Assembly: GCA_903930395.1 (NCBI GenBank)
Contig: CAIYYE010000599.1
Span: 1-8,722, forward strand
DNA length: 8,722 bases
Direction: 5' to 3'
From: an uncultured beta proteobacterium
GTDB taxonomy: Bacteria; Pseudomonadota; Gammaproteobacteria; Burkholderiales; Rhodocyclaceae
Within the stretch, counting starts at the first letter, position 1. The number at the start of each line of letters is the position of its first letter. The notes below the pieces were generated by a model. The model ran no database searches. It saw only the letters and a list, made by a program, of their open reading frames with translations, and had not been told where the DNA came from. Position numbers and translations under genes: made by a program. This document shows positions 1 to 8,722 of this stretch, piece by piece.

Positions 1-320
1 GCCGAGAACTCGATGTGCGTCGTGCTTTCGGTGGTCTTCGGTTCGATGCGCGGGTAACCTGCAACGCGCATTTTCTTTTCAGTGACGGTTTCGCCGAAGA
101 CGCGGTCGAGTTCTTCCGACAGTACTTCGTGGCGAGCCTGGTCGCCATGCTGCTGCTTGACGATGTTGAACGGCACCTTGCCCGGACGGAAGCCGGGGAT
201 CTTCATGTTCTTGCCCATGCGCTTCAGGCGCTGTTCCATAACCTTCTCGACATCGGCAATGGCGATGGAAAGGTCGATGCGGCGTTCTAGTTCGTTAGCT
301 TGTGCAGTGGTTGCGTCCAT
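1..320 (-). CDS. tig: Trigger factor, N-terminal part (runs off the window)
   Basis: Ribosome-associated chaperone that binds nascent chains at the exit tunnel and, in the complete protein, also carries a peptidyl-prolyl isomerase domain. Only the first 106 residues are visible, which is the ribosome-binding domain. The translated minus strand contains GFRPGKVP at residues 43-50. This is the trigger-factor signature (GFRxGxxP) that contacts ribosomal protein L23, and it falls at the same residue numbers as in E. coli. The preceding helix (ELERRIDLSIAIADVEKVME) and the following PFNIVKQQHGDQ segment also fit the family. The ATG at 320-318 is preceded by a good Shine-Dalgarno AAGGAA (331-326, spacing 5). 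The PPIase and C-terminal domains lie outside the window. In proteobacteria tig is often followed by clpP-clpX-lon, but that cannot be seen here. The gene is divergent from the tRNA-His gene. Confidence 0.95.
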   Translation of the reverse strand, partial: MDATTAQANELERRIDLSIAIADVEKVMEQRLKRMGKNMKIPGFRPGKVPFNIVKQQHGDQARHEVLSEELDRVFGETVTEKKMRVAGYPRIEPKTTESTTHIEFS

Positions 321-362
321 GAGAGTTCCTTGTGACTTCGGAGCCGAAAAATAAAGCGGACA

Positions 363-371
363 ATAATATCA
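363..371 (-). promoter_or_regulatory. Candidate extended -10 promoter of tig
   Basis: Read on the minus strand, positions 371-363 give TGATATTAT, which fits an extended -10 element (TGnTATAAT) with one mismatch in the hexamer. No good -35 hexamer lies 16-18 bases upstream, as expected for an extended -10 promoter. It would start transcription roughly 35 bases before the tig ATG. A small inverted repeat (TTCG/CGAA, 348-337) lies in the resulting leader. This is inference from motif match only. Confidence 0.4.
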
Positions 372-439
372 CGGCAGGCCCGATGCCGGATGCTTCAAGC
401 CGTTGGCAGCCGCCATTGCAGAATTCGACGCATTACCTG

Positions 440-468
440 TAGACAGTGGCAATGGAACTTCGTACAAT
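440..468 (+). promoter_or_regulatory. Sigma70-type promoter of tRNA-His
   Basis: The -35 element TAGACA (440-445) and -10 element TACAAT (463-468) each differ from consensus by one base and are separated by exactly 17 bases. The -10 is followed by a GC-rich discriminator (GCGCGCC, 469-475). GC-rich discriminators are characteristic of stringently controlled stable-RNA promoters. Transcription would begin around 474-477, some 8-11 bases before the mature tRNA 5' end. Its position directly upstream of the tRNA supports the assignment. Confidence 0.7.
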
Positions 469-484
469 GCGCGCCTTCTTCAGC

Positions 485-561
485 GGCGGCTGTAGCTCAG
501 TTGGTAGAGTCCCGGATTGTGATTCCGGTTGTCGTGGGTTCGAGCCCCATCAGTCGCCCCA
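485..561 (+). tRNA. tRNA-His (anticodon GTG)
   Basis: A complete cloverleaf can be folded. The acceptor stem is 486-492 with 551-557, the D stem 495-498 with 507-510, the anticodon stem 512-516 with 524-528, and the T stem 534-538 with 546-550 around TTCGAGC. The anticodon loop TTGTGAT (517-523) places GTG at 519-521, which reads the histidine codons CAC/CAU. An extra G at position -1 (485) faces a discriminator C (558), the identity element of bacterial tRNA-His recognised by HisRS. The CCA end is encoded (559-561). Two wobble pairs are present (one G-U in the acceptor stem and G10-U25 in the D stem), both harmless. It has its own promoter and terminator, so it appears to be a single-gene transcription unit. 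Confidence 0.98.
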
Positions 562-570
562 GAATTTAAA

Positions 571-608
571 GCCCGAAATCGTTGTTCATCAATGGTTTCG
601 GGCTTTTT
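571..608 (+). terminator. Rho-independent terminator after tRNA-His
   Basis: A perfect 8-bp inverted repeat, GCCCGAAA (571-578) and TTTCGGGC (596-603), encloses a 17-base loop and is followed at once by five T residues (604-608). It begins 10 bases after the tRNA CCA end, which fits termination of the tRNA transcript. It should also separate the tRNA from the PBP gene downstream. Confidence 0.85.
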
Positions 609-726
609 CATTGCTGCGTGATCAGAGCATGATTTCGCTGATTTTTTCGGGATTTTGTGCGCTTTTCGGTAACTGGCTAGCCAGCGTCTTCAGCCGCCCG
701 GAGTGCGCCTCAATCAGGAGCAAGGC
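609..726 (+). promoter_or_regulatory. Non-coding leader upstream of PBP1A with a 12-bp palindrome
   Basis: This stretch lies between the tRNA terminator and the PBP start. It is locally T-rich on the plus strand (two T-rich tracts around 641-646 and 652-668). It contains a perfect palindrome, CTGGCTAGCCAG, at 673-684, which could be a hairpin or a protein-binding site. The Shine-Dalgarno AGGAG (716-720) sits 6 bases before the GTG at 727 and decides the start of the next gene. I could not find a strong -35/-10 pair here. The best is a weak TTTTCA (605-610), 17 bases, CATGAT (628-633), which overlaps the terminator T-tract. Confidence 0.35.
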
Positions 727-3063
727 GTGAGCTTCTTCTCAACAGCCATTAACTTTCTTGCCTTGCCCTTTGCCACAGACAGCTACCGCAAAGATTTGCG
801 GCGCACACTGCTGGCGCTGAGTGCTGTCGGCATCCTGGCGCTGTTCACGCTGTTGGGCGCCATGCTCGTCACTGTCCTGCCCAACCTGCCTGCCTTCGAT
901 GTCGTGACCGACTATCGCCCGAAGATTCCCTTGCGGATTTATACGGCCGATGGGGCACTGCTGGGCGAGTTCGGCGAAGAACATCGGGACTTCACGCCGA
1001 TCAGGGAAGTCCCTCCTGTATTGAAAGATGCGCTCCTGGCTATCGAGGATGCGCGATTTTACGAGCACAGTGGTGTGGATTACCGGGGTGTCCTGCGGGC
1101 GCTGGTGGCCGATCTGAGCGGCGGCTTTCGCCAGGGGGCCTCGACGATCACGATGCAAGTGGCTCGCGCCTTCTTCCTCTCGCAGGAAAAGACGGTGAAG
1201 CGCAAATTGACCGAGGTCGTACTGGCTTACCGCATCGAATCGGCCTTGACCAAGGACCAGATTCTCGAGCTCTACATGAACCAGATCTACCTTGGCCAGC
1301 GCACCCATGGCTTCGCCAGCGCGGCCCGCACCTATTTCAAAAAGCGCCTGCAGGACCTGACCCTGGCGGAAGCGGCCATGCTGGCCGGTATCCCGCAAAA
1401 CCCGGCCAAGCACAATCCGGCCGTCAGTCCGGTCCGGGCCAAGGCCCGCCAGGAAATGGTCTTGAAGCGCATGTTGCATCTGGGAAAGATCACCCGGACG
1501 CAATATGACGAGGCCGTCGCTCAGCCACTCAAGGTAGGCCACAGTCTGCAGTTCGAGGCCCATGCCGATCATGTCGCCGAGATGGTGCGCCAGGAGCTCT
1601 ATGCCCAGTACAAGGGGGATACCTATACCCAGGGTTTCAATGTCTATACCACCCTCGACAAGGCCGAGCAGAACGCCGCCTACGACTCGGTTCGGCGAAA
1701 TGTGCTGGCCTACGACCAGCGTCATGGCTACCGGGGCCCGGAAGGTTTCGTCGATCTGCCGGCCAATGCGGACGAGCAGGACGTAGCCATCGACCGGGTC
1801 CTGGCCAGGCATCCGAGCAGTGACAACCTGATCTCGGCTGTCGTCACCGAAGTCTCCGCCAGGCGAGTCCGGGCCGAACCCGCCTCCGGCGATACGCTGG
1901 AGATCAAGGGGGATGGCCTGCGTTTTGCCGCCAGATCCCTGCAAGCGAATGCCAAAATGGATACCCGGATTCGGGTCGGCTCGGTGATCCGTGTCAGTCA
2001 GGACAGCAAGGGCCGATGGTCGATCAGCCAGATGCCGGAAGTGGCTGCCGCTTTCGTCGCCCTCAATGCCGAAGATGGCTCCTACCGGGCGCTGGTCGGT
2101 GGCTTCGAGTTTTCACGCAATCAGTTCAACCATGTCACCAGCGCCTGGCGCCAGCCGGGGTCGAGCATCAAGCCCTTCGTCTATTCGGCTGCCCTGGAAA
2201 AGGGCTTCTCGCCGGCCACGCTGATGAACGATGCGCCACTCTCGTTGCCCGGCGGCGAGGGCGGACAATCCTGGGAGCCGCGCAATGACGATGGCTTCGA
2301 TGGCCCGATCAGCCTGCGCCAGGCCCTGGCCCGCTCGAAGAACGTCGTCGCGGTCCGCTTGCTGCAAGCCATCTCGCCGCAATATGGGCGCGATTATCTG
2401 CAACGCTTCGGATTCGATGTCGCCAAGCATCCGGCCAATCTGACCATGACGCTGGGTAGTGGCTCGGTCACCCCCTTGCAGTTGGCCAGCGCCTACGCGG
2501 TATTCGCCAATGGCGGCTTCAAGGTCAGCCCACGATTGATCCAGAAGGTCACCGACGCCCGCGGCAACGTGCTGAGCGAGGCGCCACCGCTGCCGGTCAG
2601 GCAGGAAGAGCAACGGGCCATCGATGCCCGCAACGCTTTCATCATCGACAGCATGCTACGCGAGGTGGTCAGGAGCGGTACCGGCGCCCTGGCGACCCAG
2701 CGCCTGGGACGCAACGACCTGGCCGGCAAGACCGGCACCACGAGCGATGCCGTCGATGGCTGGTTTGCCGGTTATTCAGGCAAGGTCGTGGCCGTTTCGT
2801 GGATGGGGCACGACCAGCCAAAGTCGCTCGGTGGCCGGGAGTTCGGCGCCACCCTGGCCCTGCCGATCTGGATCGACTACATGCGCCAGGCCTTGTCCGG
2901 CAAACCACCCACCGAAAGAAAGCCGCCACCCGGCCTCTCCTTCGTCGATGGTGACTGGGTCTACGATGAATTCAAGGGTGCTGATGGGGTCAAGGCCCTG
3001 GACGTGGAGGTGTCGCCGATCAAATCCATCTTCGATGCTATACGCAAGGCATTTGGCGGCTGA
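727..3063 (+). CDS. mrcA: Bifunctional class A penicillin-binding protein, PBP1A type
   Basis: Inner-membrane enzyme that polymerises lipid II into glycan strands (GT51 glycosyltransferase) and cross-links stem peptides (DD-transpeptidase, the beta-lactam target). The chosen GTG start (727) follows AGGAG at 716-720 with 6-base spacing; an in-frame GTG at 703 has no such site. The product is 778 residues, somewhat shorter than E. coli PBP1a (about 850). A cytoplasmic tail of about 27 residues leads into one membrane segment (about 28-51). GT51 motifs appear in order: EDARFYEH with catalytic E107, GASTITMQ (137-144), RKLTE (159-163), KDQILELYMN (176-185) and GIPQNP (221-226). An OB-like insert (roughly 320-430) precedes the transpeptidase. 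Its motifs are SSIK with nucleophile S479, SKN (537-539) and KTG (668-670). All catalytic motifs are intact, so the gene should be functional. It is transcribed in the same direction as pepD but separated from it by 122 bases. Confidence 0.93.
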   Translation: MSFFSTAINFLALPFATDSYRKDLRRTLLALSAVGILALFTLLGAMLVTVLPNLPAFDVVTDYRPKIPLRIYTADGALLGEFGEEHRDFTPIREVPPVLKDALLAIEDARFYEHSGVDYRGVLRALVADLSGGFRQGASTITMQVARAFFLSQEKTVKRKLTEVVLAYRIESALTKDQILELYMNQIYLGQRTHGFASAARTYFKKRLQDLTLAEAAMLAGIPQNPAKHNPAVSPVRAKARQEMVLKRMLHLGKITRTQYDEAVAQPLKVGHSLQFEAHADHVAEMVRQELYAQYKGDTYTQGFNVYTTLDKAEQNAAYDSVRRNVLAYDQRHGYRGPEGFVDLPANADEQDVAIDRVLARHPSSDNLISAVVTEVSARRVRAEPASGDTLEIKGDGLRFAARSLQANAKMDTRIRVGSVIRVSQDSKGRWSISQMPEVAAAFVALNAEDGSYRALVGGFEFSRNQFNHVTSAWRQPGSSIKPFVYSAALEKGFSPATLMNDAPLSLPGGEGGQSWEPRNDDGFDGPISLRQALARSKNVVAVRLLQAISPQYGRDYLQRFGFDVAKHPANLTMTLGSGSVTPLQLASAYAVFANGGFKVSPRLIQKVTDARGNVLSEAPPLPVRQEEQRAIDARNAFIIDSMLREVVRSGTGALATQRLGRNDLAGKTGTTSDAVDGWFAGYSGKVVAVSWMGHDQPKSLGGREFGATLALPIWIDYMRQALSGKPPTERKPPPGLSFVDGDWVYDEFKGADGVKALDVEVSPIKSIFDAIRKAFGG

Positions 3064-3156
3064 AGCATGAAAATTCGCGGTCGTCGCCTGAGTATCCTGG
3101 CAGCAGGGCAAGGCTTTCGCCGGATCAATGAAAACCATGACAAGGGCGTACGAATT

Positions 3157-3189
3157 ATGTCCTGTTTTTTTGGAGCACGCACAGCGTGA
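3157..3189 (+). other. Possible leader mini-ORF overlapping the pepD start
   Basis: The frame ATG (3157) to TGA (3187-3189) would encode the 10-residue peptide MSCFFGARTA. An AAGGG at 3142-3146 lies 10 bases upstream as a possible ribosome site. Its stop overlaps the pepD start in a GTGA arrangement (3186-3189), typical of translational coupling. The same frame is open back to an ATG at 3067 (40 codons), just after the mrcA stop, but that longer frame has poor third-position GC (18 of 40 codons) compared with the GC-rich third positions of neighbouring genes and no clear ribosome site. The mini-ORF contains seven consecutive T residues (3165-3171). Nothing here proves translation; it may be chance. 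Confidence 0.2.
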
Positions 3190-4646
3190 AAAATTCGGAT
3201 ATTTCGAGTCTGCAGCCAGCCATCGTCTGGTCCCATTTTGCCAATTTATGCCTCATTCCCCGCGCCTCCAAGCATGAGGCGAAACTGCGTGACTCGCTGC
3301 AGCAATGGGCCTTGGCGCGTGGTCTTGAGGCCAGGCTCGATACGGCTGGCAACCTGATCATTCGCAAGCCGGCCAGTGCCGGATGCGAACATTGGCCGGG
3401 TGTCGTGCTGCAGGCGCATCTCGACATGGTGTGCCAGAAAAATGCCGACAGTGAGCATGACTTTTCCCGCGATCCGATTCACCCCGCCTTGCGCGATGGC
3501 TGGCTGGTGGCCGAGAAAACGACGCTGGGCGCCGACAACGGGGTAGGCGTGGCGCTCATTCTGGCGGCGTTTGAGGATAAAAGCCTCGTGCACGGCCCGC
3601 TCGAAGCCTTGCTGACGGTTGATGAAGAGGCCGGCATGGGCGGGGCACGGGGGCTTGAGGCGGGTGTTCTGCAGGGGCGCCTGATGCTCAACCTCGATAC
3701 CGAGGAATGGGGAGAGTTCTATCTCGGCTGCGCCGGCGGGCTTGATGTGAATGTCGAGCGCTCAGCGATTGCCGAGCCGCTTCCCGATGGCTATCAGGCT
3801 TTCCGGATCGATTTGCGTGGCTTGCGCGGCGGGCATTCCGGTGTCGATATCCACGAAGAGCGGGGCAATGCAATCAAGTTGCTGGTTCGCGTCTTGAACG
3901 ATCTGGCGGCCGAGCTGCCGCTGCGCCTGATTGCCTTGCAGGGTGGCTCGGCGCGCAATGCCTTGCCGCGCGAGGCGTTCGTGATGCTTGGGTTGCCGGG
4001 CAGCGCGGCGGGTCGTTTGCCGATTGTTCTGGCAAGCCTGGAGACCATGCTGAAAGCCGAGTTGCGCGGCATTGATGACGGCTTGGAACTGGAGGTTTCG
4101 TCCGCTGATGCAGGGCAGGTCATGGCGCAGGCCGAGCAGGAAATCTGGCTGCATTCACTGCATGCCTCGCCGCATGGTGTGCGCCGGATGAGCCGGCAGG
4201 TGCCGGGTGTGGTCGAGACCTCGAACAATCTCGGCATGGTGAATGTGCACCCGAGCGGAGGCTCGTGCAATTTCATGGTGCGCTCGCTGATTGGTAGTGG
4301 CAGTCTGGCACTGGCCGACGAAATCGCCAGTTTGTGGCGCTTGAGCGGCAGCCGGGTTGAGAAAGAAGGCTTTTATCCGGGCTGGGCGCCCAATCCGGAT
4401 TCAGCTTTGCTCAAGGTTTGTCAGTCGGTTTACCAGCGTGACTTTGCCGCCGAGTCAAAGGTTCAGGTCATCCATGCCGGACTGGAGTGCGGCCTTATCG
4501 GCGACAAGTATCCGGGTATGGACATCGTCTCCTTCGGCCCGACCATACGCGGCGCCCATGCGCCGGGTGAGCGCGTCGAGGTGGCTTCGGTCGGAAATTG
4601 CTGGCGCCTCTTGCGGGGCATCCTGGCTGAACTCAGTCTAGCGTAG
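3186..4646 (+). CDS. pepD: Cytosolic non-specific dipeptidase / aminoacyl-histidine dipeptidase (M20 family)
   Basis: Di-zinc peptidase that hydrolyses a wide range of dipeptides in the cytosol, including Xaa-His, and so recycles amino acids. At 486 residues it matches E. coli PepD (485) and aligns along its whole length. Metal-site motifs are all present: QAHLD with H78 and D80, GADNG with bridging D117, DEEAG with catalytic E147 and ligand E148, NLDTEE with D171, and the C-terminal GAHAPGE with H458. The GGHSG segment marks the inserted dimerisation (lid) domain. The GTG start is supported by the N-terminal alignment (SLQPAIVW versus SPQPLW in E. coli) and by GGAG at 3172-3175, although the 10-base spacing is long. 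The start overlaps the stop of a small upstream frame (GTGA). I saw no clear promoter or terminator in 3064-3185, so it may be co-transcribed with the PBP gene. The 3' end overlaps the convergent gene by 9 bases. Confidence 0.95.
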   Translation: MKNSDISSLQPAIVWSHFANLCLIPRASKHEAKLRDSLQQWALARGLEARLDTAGNLIIRKPASAGCEHWPGVVLQAHLDMVCQKNADSEHDFSRDPIHPALRDGWLVAEKTTLGADNGVGVALILAAFEDKSLVHGPLEALLTVDEEAGMGGARGLEAGVLQGRLMLNLDTEEWGEFYLGCAGGLDVNVERSAIAEPLPDGYQAFRIDLRGLRGGHSGVDIHEERGNAIKLLVRVLNDLAAELPLRLIALQGGSARNALPREAFVMLGLPGSAAGRLPIVLASLETMLKAELRGIDDGLELEVSSADAGQVMAQAEQEIWLHSLHASPHGVRRMSRQVPGVVETSNNLGMVNVHPSGGSCNFMVRSLIGSGSLALADEIASLWRLSGSRVEKEGFYPGWAPNPDSALLKVCQSVYQRDFAAESKVQVIHAGLECGLIGDKYPGMDIVSFGPTIRGAHAPGERVEVASVGNCWRLLRGILAELSLA

Positions 4647-5503
4647 CCGGATGGCCTCGCGGCGGGCCAGGCCGAGCTTGGTCGAGCGCTCCATTTTCTG
4701 CACGAAAGCCGGGAAGTCGAGGCCGAACTTGGCGCGCAACTCCTTGGCGTAGTTGTGCAGCCAGCGCCAGCGCGGCTCGAAATGCCTCTCCTTGAAGGCG
4801 TAGAGGACGTGGTTGCCGTCATCGGGTACTGAAATGACGATGACCTGGTCGTCGAAGACGTGCATGGCCTCGCCGATCAGGCCGGCATAGGTTTCTTTTT
4901 CGCCGGCCAGATTGATGACCAGCACGCCGTTACCCGAGAGTTTGGCGTAGGCGTTGTCGAAGAATTCGCGGTTGGCCAGGCTGGGCGCAAAGCCGGTTTT
5001 GTCGAAGGCGTCGACGAGCAGGGCATCGATGCCTTTTTCAGTGGTCTGCAGGAATTCGGCACCATCGGCCTCAAGAACCTGCAGGCGGCCATCGTCGGGC
5101 GGCATCAGGAAAGTATCGCGGAAGGCGATGACGTTGGGGTCGAGTTCGACGGCGGTCAGCTGCGTGCCCGGCATGCGCTGGTAGCAAAACTTGATCAGCG
5201 AACCGCCGCCCAGGCCGATCAGCACGATGCGCTTGGGGCGCGGCTGAAAGAGCAGGAAGGCCATCATTTTCTGGGTGTAGCGGATGGCCAGGTCGTGCGG
5301 TGCCTTGAGCGACATTTCGCTCTGCATCAGGCGGACATTGAAATAGAGAAACCGCGATTTGCCGTCGTCGATGACGAAGGGCTTGGGGTAAGTCTCGTCG
5401 AGCAACTGGGCGCGCAATTCGCCTTCCCGGGCCCAGGACGGTTCGTGCATGAGCACGGTGCCCGTCTCGACTTCGAACGGGCTGGGCATTTCGTACAGTT
5501 GGC

Positions 5504-5507
<4 letters not shown>
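4638..5507 (-). CDS. Spermidine-synthase-like protein (SAM-dependent methyltransferase fold), function uncertain
   Basis: A 289-residue protein of the spermidine synthase/methyltransferase superfamily. Visible nucleotide-binding elements are IGLGGGS (97-103), the acidic ribose-binding strand end VELD (120-123), ADGAEFL (147-153) and LLVDAFDKTG (163-172), whose D166 and D169 match the DxxD pair of spermidine synthases. The GGGDG motif of true SpeE is altered: its Asp corresponds to G101. The YHE polyamine-site motif is replaced by YTQ (77-79). I infer that it may not be an orthodox aminopropyltransferase. No signal peptide or membrane segment is seen, so it should be cytosolic. The start is a TTG at 5507-5505 overlapping the prmB stop as TTGA. 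No good Shine-Dalgarno is visible, and an in-frame ATG at 5489 (residue 7) is a possible alternative. It is the last gene of the pilU-dapE-prmB array. Confidence 0.8.
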
Positions 5508-8717
<3,210 letters not shown>

Positions 8718-8722
8718 GACAA

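Noticed and set aside
485..726. tRNA-His 3' end as an integration (att) site
   Set aside because: There is no integrase, no repeat of the tRNA 3' end elsewhere in the window and no change in gene character downstream.
446..730. 94-codon plus-strand frame spanning the tRNA-His gene
   Set aside because: It runs through the tRNA, its terminator and the PBP leader, which explain this DNA. It has no ribosome site or recognisable product.
739..1944. 401-codon open frame on the minus strand opposite the PBP gene
   Set aside because: It is fully antisense to a PBP gene with all motifs intact. Its translation is rich in Q, G and R without recognisable domains, as expected of a shadow frame in GC-rich DNA.
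3139..3171. T7 run as a Rho-independent terminator after the PBP gene
   Set aside because: Only a 4-bp GACA/TGTC pairing with a long loop lies upstream. No GC-rich stem was found, so it is not called as a terminator.
3067..3189. 40-codon frame filling the gap between the PBP gene and pepD
   Set aside because: Third-position GC (18 of 40) is well below neighbouring genes, there is no clear Shine-Dalgarno and the peptide is not recognisable. Only its last ten codons are kept as a speculative leader.

Overview
This is a GC-rich, densely packed stretch of ordinary bacterial chromosome. The gene set (trigger factor, tRNA-His, class A PBP, PepD, PilU, DapE, PrmB) and the protein sequences fit a Gram-negative proteobacterium. 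A betaproteobacterium of the Rhodocyclales type (Dechloromonas/Azonexus-like) is my best inference, but the sequence alone does not prove it. I see no mobile element, integrase, CRISPR array, phage gene or defence gene.

Left part (1-726): the 5' end of tig (trigger factor) runs leftward off the window. It is divergent from a tRNA-His(GTG) gene, which has a good sigma70-type promoter and a Rho-independent terminator. A non-coding leader of about 120 bases follows and holds a perfect 12-bp palindrome.

Centre (727-4646, plus strand): a complete bifunctional class A penicillin-binding protein (PBP1A type) is followed 122 bases later by pepD, a complete M20-family cytosolic dipeptidase. The gap holds a mini-ORF with a T7 run whose stop codon overlaps the GTG start of pepD.

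Right part (4638-8717, minus strand): four genes form a tightly overlapping array transcribed leftward, in the order pilU, dapE, prmB and a spermidine-synthase-like gene. Their junctions overlap by 1, 4 and 4 bases, so they are almost certainly one operon with translational coupling. The last gene overlaps the 3' end of pepD tail-to-tail by 9 bases.

Functional themes: peptidoglycan is served by dapE (meso-diaminopimelate/lysine precursor) and by PBP1A (glycan polymerisation and cross-linking). Translation and protein maturation are served by tRNA-His, trigger factor, PrmB (methylation of ribosomal protein L3) and PepD (dipeptide recycling). PilU belongs to type IV pilus retraction. The least understood gene is the spermidine-synthase-like one, which lacks residues expected of a true aminopropyltransferase. 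I did not find a convincing new biological system; the most unusual signals are the pepD leader and this divergent SpeE-fold protein.
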